Below, in pieces: positions 8,673 through 17,235 of a stretch of 64,000 nucleotides of DNA (position 1 is its first letter; every line of letters starts with the position of its first letter). Source of the stretch: Xylophilus sp. GW821-FHT01B05. GTDB taxonomy: Bacteria > Pseudomonadota > Gammaproteobacteria > Burkholderiales > Burkholderiaceae_C. The position numbers were made by a program, and so were the translations under genes. The stretch spans positions 3,162,001 to 3,226,000 of the forward strand of contig CP152408.1 in the NCBI GenBank assembly GCA_038961845.1, given 5' to 3'. The notes beneath the pieces are model-generated. The model had not been told where the DNA came from and searched no databases. It saw only the letters and a program-made list of their open reading frames with translations.

Positions 8673-9614
8673 CTACAACCAGCCGATCGCGATCAACACC
8701 AGCGGCAGCGTGACCAGGCCCAGCACGGTAGACACCGCCACGCTGGCCGTCACCACCTCTTCCGCCGTGCGATAGCGCTGCGAAAACAAAAACACATTGG
8801 CCCCGACCGGCAGCGAGGCCGTCAGCACCATCGCCGCCAGCGGCACGCCGCCCAAGCCCAGCAGCTTGCCCAAACCCAGTACCAGCACCGGGTGCAGCAG
8901 GTTCTTCACCAGCGCAATGCCGATGGCGCCACGCAGCTGATGGCCCAGGCCGCTATAGGCCAGCGTGGCGCCCACCAGCAGCAGCGACATCGGCCCCAGC
9001 GCGGCACCCAGCAGCTGCAGCGACTGGTCGATTTCTGCCGGCAGCGTGAGCCCTGTCTGCGCAAACAGCAGGCCGGCAATGATGGGCAGCGGCACCGGGT
9101 GCAGCACGCCGTTGCGCACCGCCGCCAGCACCGTCACCAACATGTGCCGCGCGCCGCTGCCGTGACCGGCCTCGCGTGCCACGGCCAGCTCCAGCACCAC
9201 GGTGGCCGCGGTCAACAGCACCAGAGCGTGCACCGATATCAGCGTGAACAGGGTCACCAGCCCGGCTTCGCCCAGCGCCAGCCCCACCAGCGGCACGCCG
9301 ATCATCACCGTGTTGCTGAAGGTGCCCGCCAGCGCCACGATGGCGCTGTGCCGGCTGAAGCCACGCACGCCCAGCACCAAAGCGAACACCACCGCCGCGC
9401 CTAGCAAGTAGGCAAGGACCGGCTCGAAATCGAGCTGCTCCAGGTGCACCGTGCTCATGGTGCGAAACAGCAGCGCCGGCGTCAGCAGCATGAAGACCAG
9501 GTTGGACAGGTCCTTCACCGCCCCTGCGCCTATCCAGCCACGGCGTGCGGCCAGGATGCCCGCAGAGATAAAGAGGACGACGGGAACGAGCGCGCTGACG
9601 ACGGGATGGGCCAC
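8673..9614 (-). CDS. AEC (auxin efflux carrier) family transporter
   Basis: 313 residues, about ten hydrophobic segments in two inverted halves. 'PVVLFISAGILAARRGWI' opens the first bundle and 'LTASLPVGANVFLFSQRY' in the second half is the family's conserved broken helix. Such bacterial proteins export or exchange carboxylates (malate/malonate type) across the inner membrane; the substrate here is unknown. Confidence 0.9.
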   Translation of the reverse strand: MAHPVVSALVPVVLFISAGILAARRGWIGAGAVKDLSNLVFMLLTPALLFRTMSTVHLEQLDFEPVLAYLLGAAVVFALVLGVRGFSRHSAIVALAGTFSNTVMIGVPLVGLALGEAGLVTLFTLISVHALVLLTAATVVLELAVAREAGHGSGARHMLVTVLAAVRNGVLHPVPLPIIAGLLFAQTGLTLPAEIDQSLQLLGAALGPMSLLLVGATLAYSGLGHQLRGAIGIALVKNLLHPVLVLGLGKLLGLGGVPLAAMVLTASLPVGANVFLFSQRYRTAEEVVTASVAVSTVLGLVTLPLVLIAIGWL

Positions 9615-9685
9615 GGGACTGCAGGAAAAGGGTCAAACGAGCGGCGGCTGCCGCTCGGGGCCTGCATTGTCCCTGACGACGGCGC

Positions 9686-11752
9686 TCAGAAATCCGCGCG
9701 CAGCCCCACCTTCAAGCTGCGCCCCGGCAGCGGCGCCTTGGGGTAGGCGGTGCTGGTCAGGATGGATGTAGCGCTGTAGGCCAACTGGTTGCTGATGTTG
9801 TCCAGCCGCGCATACCAGAGCAGGCTGCTGCGCTTGCCGCCAAAGCTGACGTCCGTGCGGTAGCCAAGCGATGCATTCCACAAGGTATAGGCGCCGGTGG
9901 CGCGCGAGCCGTCATCAGGCACGCGGTTCTGCGCGGCCAGGTGGTCAAAGCCGAAGCCCGCACGCCAGGCGCCCTGCGTCCAGGCCAGGTTTGCGCCCAC
10001 GCGCGCCGGCGCAATGCGTGGTAGCGGCTGGCCGGTGTCGGAGTTGGTGGCACGCACCAGGTCGCCGCGCAGGTTCAGGTCCAGCGTGGAGCCGGTGGCG
10101 GGCACGCCCGCAACACCGCCAGCGCCCAGCAGGCGCACCGTGCCGCTGGCCTCCAGCCCGTAGAAGCGCGCGCGCACGCCCTGGTAGCGGAACTCGGGCA
10201 AGGTGCCCTCCGTGCCGGCGGGCGGGTTGCGCTCGCCTTCTTCGGTCAACACGTCGCCGGTCGAGGTCAGGCCTATGTAGTTCGAGAAGCGCGTGGCGTA
10301 AGCGGTAACCGCGAACTTGTGCGGGCCGCCCTTCCAGGCCGCGCCCAGATCGATGCCGGTGGATTTCTCCAGGCCCAGCGACGGGTCACCGGTCTCCCAG
10401 GCGGCCGTGGCCAGATGCGGCCCGTTGGCAAACAGCTCGTAGTCCTTGGGCGCGCGCTGGGTGTAGGCCAGGTTGGAGGTCAACTGCCACTGCGGCGTGA
10501 GATTGACCAGGGCCCCGAGTGCCGCACTGTGCGGATTGAAGTCGCGCGAGCCGACAAAGAAGCGGTCGATATCCGGGCTGCCGAAGGACTGCACCTTGAC
10601 CTGCTCGGTGCGCGCGCCAAAAGTCAGCTTGCCCCAAGAGGTGCCGTACTCCTCATAGGCAAACAGCGCGGTCGAGCGCGTGTGGCTGGCAGGCGCAAAG
10701 GCTTCTTCGCCTTCGGCGGAGAAACGCGATGACTCCGCCTGCAGGCCGACCATGCCCTGCAACGCGCCCCAGGGCTGGTGCCGCGCCTCTATGCGCAGGT
10801 CATTGCCGTTGTTGCGAAAGGTGGTGCCGGCCACGCCGCCTTCAAATTCTGTGTGCTGGTAATCGCTGTGGCCAAAGCGTGCCTTGATGCTTTGCAGCGG
10901 CCCGGCGTTCACGCGCCACTCGCCTTCCAGCGCGTAAGTGTTGGAGCGCATGCCGATCATCACGTCGTCCTCGGCCACGGTGCCGTAGTTGCTGCGGTAG
11001 GTGCTGGCCGAGGCGCCCAGGTAGCCGTGGTCGAAGAACAGCGTGCCGCCCACCGCACCACCGTGGGTGGAGCTGGCCGAGTTGCAGATGCGCCGCGCCA
11101 GGCTTGGCGATCCGGGCTTTTCGCAGGCCAGTTGCGTCGGCACGCGCACATCGTCGGTGCGGCGGTCGAAGACATCGACATGCAGCGCGTAGCGATCGTT
11201 GCCGCCCTCGACCATGGCCGCGCCGCTGCGCTCGCCGTTGCCGGTGGCCAGGCCGGCGTCGAGCTTGCCGGTCACGCCATCTACCGGCTCGCGCGGGATG
11301 CGGTTGTCGATCACATTGACCACGCCGCCCACAGCGCTGCCGCCATACAGCAGCGCACCCGGGCCACGCAGCACCTCGATGCGCTCGGTGGTCAGGGCCT
11401 CGGTCGGCACGGCGTGGTCGAAGCTCAGCGCCGAGGCATCGAGCGTGGCGCCGCCGTTCTGCAGGATGCGGATGCGGTCGCCGTCCTGGCCGCGGATGAT
11501 GGGGCGGCTGGCATTGGGGCCGAAGTAGGTGCTGCTGACGCCGGGTTGGCCATCCAGCGTCTCGCCCAGCGTGGTCTTGCTCTGGATCGTCAGGTTGTCG
11601 CCCGACAGTTGCTCGGCCGGCACCACGCGCTCGGCGGCGCCCAGCGGGTTGCCGGTGACGGTGACTTCCTTGAGCGAGGTCTGGGCGGCGGCCATGCCGG
11701 CCAGCGAAAGGATGGCGGCGCCGATGGCGCTGCTGCGGAATGTGGGATGCAT
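9686..11752 (-). CDS. TonB-dependent outer-membrane receptor, ZnuD-like
   Basis: 688 residues. A signal peptide ends at about residue 23 ('AGMAAA'). A plug domain starts 'LKEVTVTGNPLG' and contains 'RPIIRGQDGDRIRILQNG' and 'VEVLRGPGALLYGG'-like 'IEVLRGPGALLYGGSAVGGVVNVID'. A beta-barrel ends in Phe ('LKVGLRADF'). Two cysteines about a dozen residues apart in the first large extracellular loop and the plug sequence resemble the zinc receptor ZnuD. The small His-rich DUF2946-like gene upstream also points to a metal rather than a ferrisiderophore. I start at 11752; an upstream in-frame codon at 11797 lies in the structured leader. Confidence 0.85.
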   Translation of the reverse strand: MHPTFRSSAIGAAILSLAGMAAAQTSLKEVTVTGNPLGAAERVVPAEQLSGDNLTIQSKTTLGETLDGQPGVSSTYFGPNASRPIIRGQDGDRIRILQNGGATLDASALSFDHAVPTEALTTERIEVLRGPGALLYGGSAVGGVVNVIDNRIPREPVDGVTGKLDAGLATGNGERSGAAMVEGGNDRYALHVDVFDRRTDDVRVPTQLACEKPGSPSLARRICNSASSTHGGAVGGTLFFDHGYLGASASTYRSNYGTVAEDDVMIGMRSNTYALEGEWRVNAGPLQSIKARFGHSDYQHTEFEGGVAGTTFRNNGNDLRIEARHQPWGALQGMVGLQAESSRFSAEGEEAFAPASHTRSTALFAYEEYGTSWGKLTFGARTEQVKVQSFGSPDIDRFFVGSRDFNPHSAALGALVNLTPQWQLTSNLAYTQRAPKDYELFANGPHLATAAWETGDPSLGLEKSTGIDLGAAWKGGPHKFAVTAYATRFSNYIGLTSTGDVLTEEGERNPPAGTEGTLPEFRYQGVRARFYGLEASGTVRLLGAGGVAGVPATGSTLDLNLRGDLVRATNSDTGQPLPRIAPARVGANLAWTQGAWRAGFGFDHLAAQNRVPDDGSRATGAYTLWNASLGYRTDVSFGGKRSSLLWYARLDNISNQLAYSATSILTSTAYPKAPLPGRSLKVGLRADF

Positions 11753-11759
11753 GAGAAAG

Positions 11760-11862
11760 CCCGTTGAATCAGGGATAGCCGCGCAGCAGCGCGGCAACGA
11801 GCCGGCCTGGGGTTGGCCGGCGCGAGACGGCGCCCATGGCGGGCGCCAGAAAATTCAACGGG
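11760..11862 (-). promoter_or_regulatory. cloverleaf-like structured leader element upstream of the TonB receptor
   Basis: A perfect 10-bp inverted repeat CCCGTTGAAT (11760-11769) / ATTCAACGGG (11853-11862) encloses three perfect 7-bp hairpins. They are GCCGCGC/GCGCGGC (778-784/789-795), GCCGGCC/GGCCGGC (801-807/815-821) and GGCGCCC/GGGCGCC (829-835/841-847), numbered from 11000. The whole folds as a four-way junction on either strand. On the minus strand it starts over the last codons of the DUF2946-like gene and ends 7 bases before the receptor ATG, so it could control receptor translation or mark a processing/attenuation site. No B12 box or other riboswitch motif that I know is present. 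Confidence 0.5.
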
Positions 11863-12247
11863 CCGAGGGAGGGCCGCGCGCGTCAAACAGCGCAGCCCAG
11901 CGGGCGAGGAACTCACCCTGCAGGAAATCAAAGGTAGCGATAGGCAGCGCAAAAGGCAGTGCCATGAGATGTACCGAATGCAGCGCCTCGCCATGGCAGA
12001 GCTGGTCGTAGACCCGGCAATCGCTCTCGCTGGAATGCTCGCCAAACAGGCGCTTGGACCAGCCCGCCGCGTGCACGTGTGCTGCGGGCTTGGCCTGGGC
12101 CGTTGCCGCCTGCAGGCTCTTGGACACCGCCGGCGGATGCGCCACCGAGTGCAGGCTGCCCAGCAGGGGCGCCAGCGCCAGCATGGCCAGCAGCACCCAG
12201 AACCAGGCGGCAGGCAGGCGGTGAGCGAAGAGGTGGTGGGCAGTCAT
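11855..12247 (-). CDS. DUF2946-like small membrane/periplasmic protein
   Basis: 130 residues: a hydrophobic N-terminal segment ('WFWVLLAMLALAPLLGSLHSVAH'), then a His- and Cys-containing region ('HVHAAGW', 'DCRVYDQLCHGEALHSVH') that could bind metal. Such small proteins are frequent upstream of TonB receptors for metals. ATG at 12247 is used; an in-frame TTG at 12259, with a better-spaced GAGAA, would add four residues. Its stop lies in the outer arm of the structured element before the receptor gene. Function unknown. Confidence 0.65.
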   Translation of the reverse strand: MTAHHLFAHRLPAAWFWVLLAMLALAPLLGSLHSVAHPPAVSKSLQAATAQAKPAAHVHAAGWSKRLFGEHSSESDCRVYDQLCHGEALHSVHLMALPFALPIATFDFLQGEFLARWAALFDARGPPSAR

Positions 12248-12285
12248 GGCAAGGGGCAACCGCGCATTCTCGCCGAAAAGCCTTG

Positions 12286-12831
12286 CTAGCCAGCCTTCAC
12301 CAGCCGCGCAAAGGTCTTGCGGAATTTCTCCACCTTGGGGCCCACCACAAAGGCGCAGTAGCCCTGGTTGGGATGCTGCAGGAAGTAGTCCTGGTGGTAG
12401 TCCTCGGCCGGGTAATAGTTGCGCAGCGGCTCTACTTCGGTCACCAGCGGCGCGCCGCCCCAGGCCGCGTCCTGCCGCAGTTGCGCCATGACCTCTTCAG
12501 CCACAGCAGCCTGGGACGCATCCGTGGTGTAGATGCCGCTGCGGTACTGCGTGCCCACATCGTTGCCCTGGCGGTTGAGCGTGGTCGGGTCATGCACGAC
12601 GAAGAAAATCTCCAGAATCTCGCGCAGCGTGATCACCGCCGGGTCGAACACCAGCTTGACCACCTCGACATAGCCGGTACGGCCTGTGCATACCTGCTCG
12701 TAGCTGGGGGGTGGCGTGTCGCCGTTGGCGTAGCCGCTCTCGACGTCGGTCACGCCCTGCACCCGGTCGAACACCGCTTCGGTGCACCAGAAGCAGCCGC
12801 CGCCCAGAACAATGCTTTCTTCAGAAGCCAT
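12286..12831 (-). CDS. msrA: peptide-methionine (S)-S-oxide reductase
   Basis: 181 residues, reduces methionine-S-sulfoxide in proteins with thioredoxin. The catalytic motif GCFWC is at residues 12-16 (nucleophile C13). 'GYANGDTPPPSYEQVCTGRTGYVEVV' and 'FFVVHDPTTLNRQGNDVGTQYRSGIY' are diagnostic MsrA segments. No fused MsrB. It diverges from a TetR regulator with a 110-bp gap and is transcribed in the same direction as the metal receptor genes. Confidence 0.95.
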   Translation of the reverse strand: MASEESIVLGGGCFWCTEAVFDRVQGVTDVESGYANGDTPPPSYEQVCTGRTGYVEVVKLVFDPAVITLREILEIFFVVHDPTTLNRQGNDVGTQYRSGIYTTDASQAAVAEEVMAQLRQDAAWGGAPLVTEVEPLRNYYPAEDYHQDYFLQHPNQGYCAFVVGPKVEKFRKTFARLVKAG

Positions 12832-12889
12832 GGAGTTTCCTTTTCTTGCCGCCAGTGGCAGCCAACAAGCCCGATGCTAAGCCCGACCA

Positions 12890-12935
12890 TTGACGCGCAT
12901 GCGGCGCTGCCCGTATATTACTAACCAGTCAGTCA
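12890..12935 (+). promoter_or_regulatory. sigma70-type promoter with overlapping TetR-type operator
   Basis: TTGACG (12890-12895) and TATATT (12914-12919) are separated by 18 bp. The stretch ACTAACCAGTCAGTCA (12920-12935) directly after the -10 box has the look of operators bound by TetR regulators next to their own genes. The start codon follows at 12942 with no clear Shine-Dalgarno, so the transcript leader is very short. Confidence 0.5.
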
Positions 12936-12941
12936 TTAAAA

Positions 12942-13613
12942 ATGTCTCCGTCCCCCACTCCCACCACCGATCAGCCGCCACGCCGTGAGCGCCGCAAAGA
13001 GGCGCGCCCCGGCGAGCTGCTGGAGGCCGCGCTCGACGTTTTCGTGGAAAAGGGCTTTGCCGCCGCCCGGGTCGAAGAGGTTGCGGCCCGCGCCGGCGTC
13101 TCCAAGGGCACGCTGTTCTTGTACTTCTCCAGCAAGGAAGAGCTGTTCAAGGCCGTGGTGCGCAAGAACATCAGCGGCCTGTATGCCAACTGGTCGGCCG
13201 AGATCGACGGCTTCACCGCCAGCTCCTTCGAGATGCTGGCCTATGCCATGCAGGAGTGGTGGCGGCTGGTGGGCAGCACCAAGGCCGGCGGCCTGTGCAA
13301 GCTGATGGAGGCCGAGTCCGGCAACTTCCCGGAGCTGATCAACTTCTACCAGCAAGAGGTAGAGGCACCTGGCACGGCCCTGCTGGCGCGCATCGTGCAG
13401 CGCGGCATCGACCGCGGCGAGTTTCGCCCGCTGGACGTGAACTACGCCGCCTATGCGTTGAAGGCGCCCATGGCCTTCCTGATGCTGCACCCCCAGGGCG
13501 ACGATGGCGGCCCGGGTTTCGACCCCGAGCGCTTCCTGCGCATGCAGGCCGACCTGCTGCTCAACGGGCTGGCCGCGCCCCGGCGCCCGCAGGACATGCC
13601 GGCGGCGTCCTAA
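12942..13613 (+). CDS. TetR/AcrR family transcriptional regulator
   Basis: 223 residues. The DNA-binding domain is clear: 'LLEAALDVFVEKGFAAARVEEVAARAGVSKGTLFLYFSSKEELF' (about residues 25-70). The C-terminal ligand-binding half is of the AcrR/TetR_C type. It has an operator-like sequence overlapping its promoter, so it is probably autoregulated. The likely targets are itself, divergent msrA, or an unlinked efflux system; the downstream TolC gene is separated by two other genes. Ligand unknown. Confidence 0.88.
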   Translation: MSPSPTPTTDQPPRRERRKEARPGELLEAALDVFVEKGFAAARVEEVAARAGVSKGTLFLYFSSKEELFKAVVRKNISGLYANWSAEIDGFTASSFEMLAYAMQEWWRLVGSTKAGGLCKLMEAESGNFPELINFYQQEVEAPGTALLARIVQRGIDRGEFRPLDVNYAAYALKAPMAFLMLHPQGDDGGPGFDPERFLRMQADLLLNGLAAPRRPQDMPAAS

Positions 13614-13652
13614 AATCAGCAGGTTTGCCCCGACGCCACCCGAAAGCCTCCG

Positions 13653-14342
13653 ATGACCATGCCTTTGAATACCCCTTTCACCGAAGCCAGCACCACTGAC
13701 CAGGCGCGCTTCAACATGATCGAGCAGCAGATCCGCCCCTGGAACGTGCTCGACAACGACATCCTGGACCTGCTGGCCGTGATGCGCCGCGAAGATTTCG
13801 TGCCCGAGGCCTACCGCGCGCTGGCCTTTGTCGACATGGAAGTGCCGCTGCCGCAAGGCCAATGCATGCTGGCGCCGCGCGTCGAAGCCCGCCTGCTGCA
13901 AGACCTGCGCGTGCAGCCGCAAGACCGCGTGCTGGAGATCGGCGCTGGCTCCGGCTACATGGCCGCCCTGCTGGCACGCCGCGCCGCGCATGTCGTGACA
14001 CTTGAGATCGAGCCCGAACTGGCCGAGCTGGCCCGCAGCAACCTGCAGCGCGCCGGCATCGCCAATGTCGAGGTCCGCCAGGCCGACGGCGCCCAGGCCA
14101 CCACGGCTGGCGGCCCGTTCGACGTGATCGTGCTCAGCGGCTCGGTGGCCCAGGTGCCGCAGACGCTGCTGGCCCAGCTCAAGATTGGCGGCCGCCTGGC
14201 TGCGGTCGTGGGCAGCGAACCCATGATGTACGCCCAGTTCATCACCCGCACCGGCGAAGCCCAGTTCCAGACCACCGAGCCCTGGGACTTGGTGGTGCAA
14301 CGCCTGAAGAATTTCCCCGAACCTTCCCGCTTCAACTTCTGA
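13653..14342 (+). CDS. protein-L-isoaspartate O-methyltransferase family protein
   Basis: 229-residue SAM methyltransferase of the Pcm family. 'ARFNMIEQQIRPWNV' is the N-terminal family motif, 'VLEIGAGSGYMAALLA' (SAM loop, from about residue 94) is motif I, and 'VEVRQADGAQ' follows. The active-site Ser/Thr-rich segment of classic Pcm is altered ('VPLPQGQCMLAPRVEARLL'), so repair of isoaspartyl residues is uncertain. The stop overlaps the rhodanese start (TGATG), indicating coupling. Confidence 0.82.
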   Translation: MTMPLNTPFTEASTTDQARFNMIEQQIRPWNVLDNDILDLLAVMRREDFVPEAYRALAFVDMEVPLPQGQCMLAPRVEARLLQDLRVQPQDRVLEIGAGSGYMAALLARRAAHVVTLEIEPELAELARSNLQRAGIANVEVRQADGAQATTAGGPFDVIVLSGSVAQVPQTLLAQLKIGGRLAAVVGSEPMMYAQFITRTGEAQFQTTEPWDLVVQRLKNFPEPSRFNF

Positions 14343-14695
14343 TGACACCCGCGTCCATTCCCCAGCTCCGCCCGTCCGAACTCGATGCATGGCTGGCCGC
14401 CACCGGCAGCCCTGCGCCTGTGGTGCTGGACGTGCGCGAGCCCTGGGAGCTGCAGACTGCCAGCGTGCAGCCTGCGCCCGGCTTTCGCGTGGTGGCCGTG
14501 CCCATGAACGAGATCCCGGGCCGGCTCGCCGAGCTGGACCCGGCCACGCCTGTTGCCTGCCTGTGCCACCACGGCGCACGCAGCCAGCGCGTGGCGGTGT
14601 TCCTGGCGCAGCAGGAGTTTGAGCAGGTGGCCAATATCGCCGGCGGCATCGACGCCTGGTCGATCGAACGCGACGCGGCTGTGCCGCGGTATTGA
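14342..14695 (+). CDS. rhodanese-like domain protein
   Basis: 117 residues, one rhodanese domain: 'VVLDVREPWELQ' (residues 26-37) and the active-site loop 'CHHGARS' with nucleophile C75, then 'VANIAGGIDAW'. Single-domain rhodaneses carry sulfur as a persulfide, or act as sulfurtransferases in the cytoplasm. Its start overlaps the previous stop and it precedes a TolC gene, an order I associate with Comamonadaceae. Confidence 0.9.
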   Translation: MTPASIPQLRPSELDAWLAATGSPAPVVLDVREPWELQTASVQPAPGFRVVAVPMNEIPGRLAELDPATPVACLCHHGARSQRVAVFLAQQEFEQVANIAGGIDAWSIERDAAVPRY

Positions 14696-14698
14696 TGA

Positions 14699-14797
14699 AA
14701 CACCCCCAGGCTGCGCGCTTCGTGTCTTCGCCCTCCCCCTTGGGGGGGCACATCCAGCGGCCCGGCAAAGCCGGTTCCGCGGATGTCTGCGCATAGC
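14699..14797 (+). repeat. GC-rich interspersed repeat, copy G1
   Basis: The stretch reads CACCCCCAGGCTGCGCGC, then CTTCGTGTC, a C-run/G-run hairpin (CCCCCTTGGGGGGG), then CCAGCGGCCCGGCAAAGCC and GGTTCCGCGG. The same string of motifs occurs in reverse at 63787-63882. It occupies most of the gap between the rhodanese and tolC genes and could influence tolC expression through its strong hairpin. Confidence 0.65.
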
Positions 14798-14831
14798 CTG
14801 CTCAATTCCACTGCCACACCTCTGCCCGCCC

Positions 14832-16169
14832 ATGACGCCATTCCGCACGCTCGCCCTGTCCTTTGCCCTTGCTGCCGCCGGCCTTCACAGCGCCTCGGCG
14901 CAAAGCCTGACGGAGGTCTATGACGCGGCGCGCAGCTATGACGCGGGCTTTCAGTCGGCGCAGGCGGCCTATGACGCGGCCGAGAGCCGGTCCCAGCAAC
15001 TGCGCGCCGGCTTGCTGCCACAGGTGGGCCTGCAAATGGGCGTATCGCGCGCCCCGACCGACGTGCGCGTGCAGGGCCTGCCCAACACCAACTACAACGT
15101 CGTCACCCAGACTGCAGGCATCAGCGCCACGCAGCCGCTGTACCGGCCGGCCAATGCCATCAGCTACGAGCAGGGGCAGCGCCAGGTGGATGTCTACCGC
15201 GCCGCACTCGATGCGGCCGGGCAAGACCTGATGGTGCGCACCAGCCAGGCGTATTTCGACGTGCTGGGCGCGCAAGACACGCTGGCCTTCGTGCGGGCGC
15301 AAAAGGCCGCCGTGGCCGAGCAGTTGGCCTCGGCCAAGCGCAATTTCGACGTAGGCACCGCCACCATCACCGACTCGCGCGAGGCGCAGGCCCGCTACGA
15401 CCTGGTGGTGGCGCAAGAGATCGCCACCGAGAACGACCTGCAGGTCAAGCGCCTGGCGCTGGACCAACTGGTGGGCCGCACCGGCATCGTGCCGCGCCCG
15501 CTTGTCGCCACCGGCGCGCTGGCCGACCTGCAGCCGCAGGCGCTGGAGCGCTGGGTGGAGCAATCGCAAGACACCCAGCCCTCGGTGCGCCAGGCACGGC
15601 TGGCACTGGAAGTGGCCCAGCTGGACGTGAAGAAGGCAGAGGCCGCCCACCTGCCCACGGTGGACCTGACGGCCGGCTACAGCGCGGCGCGCTACCCCAA
15701 CGGCACGACCACCGTGCCGGCCCATTTCAATGCCAACGGCGGCAGCATTGGCGTGCAGCTCAATGTGCCGATCTTTGCCGGTTTCTCGATCCAGAACCGG
15801 GTGCGCGAGACGCTGTCGCTGGAAGAAAAGGCCCGTGCCGACCTGGACACGGCACTGCGCGGTGTCGCGCAGAACACGCGCGCCCTGTTCTTTGGCGCGG
15901 TGTCCAGCGCCGGCCAGGTCAAGGCGCTGGAAGCGGCCGAGGCCTCCAGCCAAAGCTCGCTGGAGGCCAACCAGTTGGGCTACCAGGTGGGCGTGCGCAT
16001 CAACATCGATGTGCTCAACGCGCAAAGCCAGCTCTACCAGACCAAGCGCGACCTGGCCCAGGCCCGCTACAACCTGCTGCTGTCCAGCCTGCGGCTGCGC
16101 CAGGCGGCCGGCACGCTGGCGCCGCAAGACCTCTACAACATCAACGCGCTGCTGGCTCCGGCGCTCTGA
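14832..16169 (+). CDS. TolC family outer-membrane efflux protein
   Basis: 445 residues. A signal peptide ends at 'ASAQ' (about residue 22), followed by two OEP repeats of coiled-coil helices and strands: 'SLTEVYDAARSYDAGFQSAQAAYDAAESR' opens repeat 1 and 'QPSVRQARLALEVAQLDVKKAEA' repeat 2. It forms the trimeric outer-membrane channel of type I secretion or RND efflux. I start at 14832; longer in-frame reading runs through the repeat. No inner-membrane partner is adjacent. The last 60 or so codons exist again in decayed form at 17236-17333. Confidence 0.92.
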   Translation: MTPFRTLALSFALAAAGLHSASAQSLTEVYDAARSYDAGFQSAQAAYDAAESRSQQLRAGLLPQVGLQMGVSRAPTDVRVQGLPNTNYNVVTQTAGISATQPLYRPANAISYEQGQRQVDVYRAALDAAGQDLMVRTSQAYFDVLGAQDTLAFVRAQKAAVAEQLASAKRNFDVGTATITDSREAQARYDLVVAQEIATENDLQVKRLALDQLVGRTGIVPRPLVATGALADLQPQALERWVEQSQDTQPSVRQARLALEVAQLDVKKAEAAHLPTVDLTAGYSAARYPNGTTTVPAHFNANGGSIGVQLNVPIFAGFSIQNRVRETLSLEEKARADLDTALRGVAQNTRALFFGAVSSAGQVKALEAAEASSQSSLEANQLGYQVGVRINIDVLNAQSQLYQTKRDLAQARYNLLLSSLRLRQAAGTLAPQDLYNINALLAPAL

Positions 16170-16308
16170 TTTGCCCGATTGATTGGGGGCGGCAGGCGTC
16201 CAGGCGCATGTCGTCATACGAACTGGCTACGTTGTAGTGCCGAATAAAAACGGCATGAAAGCTCGCAGAACCCCAAAAAGCACCTCAACGGCAACTACGC
16301 ATCAAGAC

Positions 16309-17169
16309 ATGAAAATCCTGCTCATCAGAATGTTCGGCGTAAGCTTGCTGTCTTTATTTATAAGTACCTCTCATGCCGAGCTATTCATTGAAAGTTGGGC
16401 GTCCTCGCACATAGATCTTCCACAAGCATTTGAAAAAGAATCTCCCAGCAAGGTCTGCGGAGATATTCTCGAGCTCAATACCTCAAAAAAGATACGCTGC
16501 TCAATCGTCATGTTCAAAGACTCCGTTGCAGTGGTGATTGAGGATTCCACAGAAAATAATGCAAAAGGAGCCCAATCCAGCGAACCTCAGCCTCAATATT
16601 GCTCATCTGGACTATTCAAAGAATTTTATCCAATTTACAAAGATTTCCCCGTCCGACTATTGGAAAACCCAGATGCACGTACCAGCCTCGAAGCCCCTCT
16701 GGTTGCACTCGCTCAGCAGCGCTCCTCTGAATTCACCGCTTTGCTTTTTCAAGACAAGTGCCCGCTGGATCGTCACGCAGCGGCAGTACTGTTAAAATAC
16801 TCATCCAGCTGCCGGCAGCTCTTTAATGAATTTTTGCCATTATTGACTGATAAGGCTTTTGAAGTTCGCAACGGCGTTTCACAATGCGTATCAAAATTCA
16901 TGCCGCTCCGCGACGGACCGAGTCGACTCAAGGCAGTTGACGCCGCATTTCTTCAATTCAAAATGGGCACGGCGCCAGACAGGGATAAATCGCTTTTCAT
17001 TGTGGAGCGGGCGATGAGTGGTCGCCCTGAAATTGCCGAATATGTCAAGAAAAACCATCTCTCGACCGTAGCAAAAGCCTACGAAAAAACTCGCCTGCCA
17101 AATTTATCGGAAGTGTCTCGATCAATATTGATTTCCATCAACGATCTGAATTCCGCCAAGAGCAGGTAG
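16309..17169 (+). CDS. orphan secreted protein of atypical base composition
   Basis: 286 residues. A signal peptide (MKILLIRMFGVSLLSLFI.. ending 'SHA', about residue 23) predicts export. The mature part has scattered cysteines and a helical region around 'DRHAAAVLLKYSSSCRQLF' / 'LTDKAFEVRNGVSQCVSKF' that looks HEAT-repeat-like. I do not recognise the family. Codon use is clearly AT-richer than in every neighbour, with many AAA, AAT and TTT codons, as expected of recently acquired DNA. Two upstream in-frame ATGs (16183, 16255) would add a non-conserved leader in front of the signal peptide and were not used. Confidence 0.65.
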   Translation: MKILLIRMFGVSLLSLFISTSHAELFIESWASSHIDLPQAFEKESPSKVCGDILELNTSKKIRCSIVMFKDSVAVVIEDSTENNAKGAQSSEPQPQYCSSGLFKEFYPIYKDFPVRLLENPDARTSLEAPLVALAQQRSSEFTALLFQDKCPLDRHAAAVLLKYSSSCRQLFNEFLPLLTDKAFEVRNGVSQCVSKFMPLRDGPSRLKAVDAAFLQFKMGTAPDRDKSLFIVERAMSGRPEIAEYVKKNHLSTVAKAYEKTRLPNLSEVSRSILISINDLNSAKSR

Positions 17170-17235
17170 ATTTCTTTCAACTCCAGAGAATTCCCGAGGC
17201 ACCGAACCAAAGTCCGCTTGAAACCAGGCCGCTCA

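Noticed and set aside
11760..11862. Cobalamin riboswitch before the TonB receptor
   Set aside because: Position and branching are suggestive, but no B12-box-like sequence is present on the minus strand and the element is too short and symmetric.
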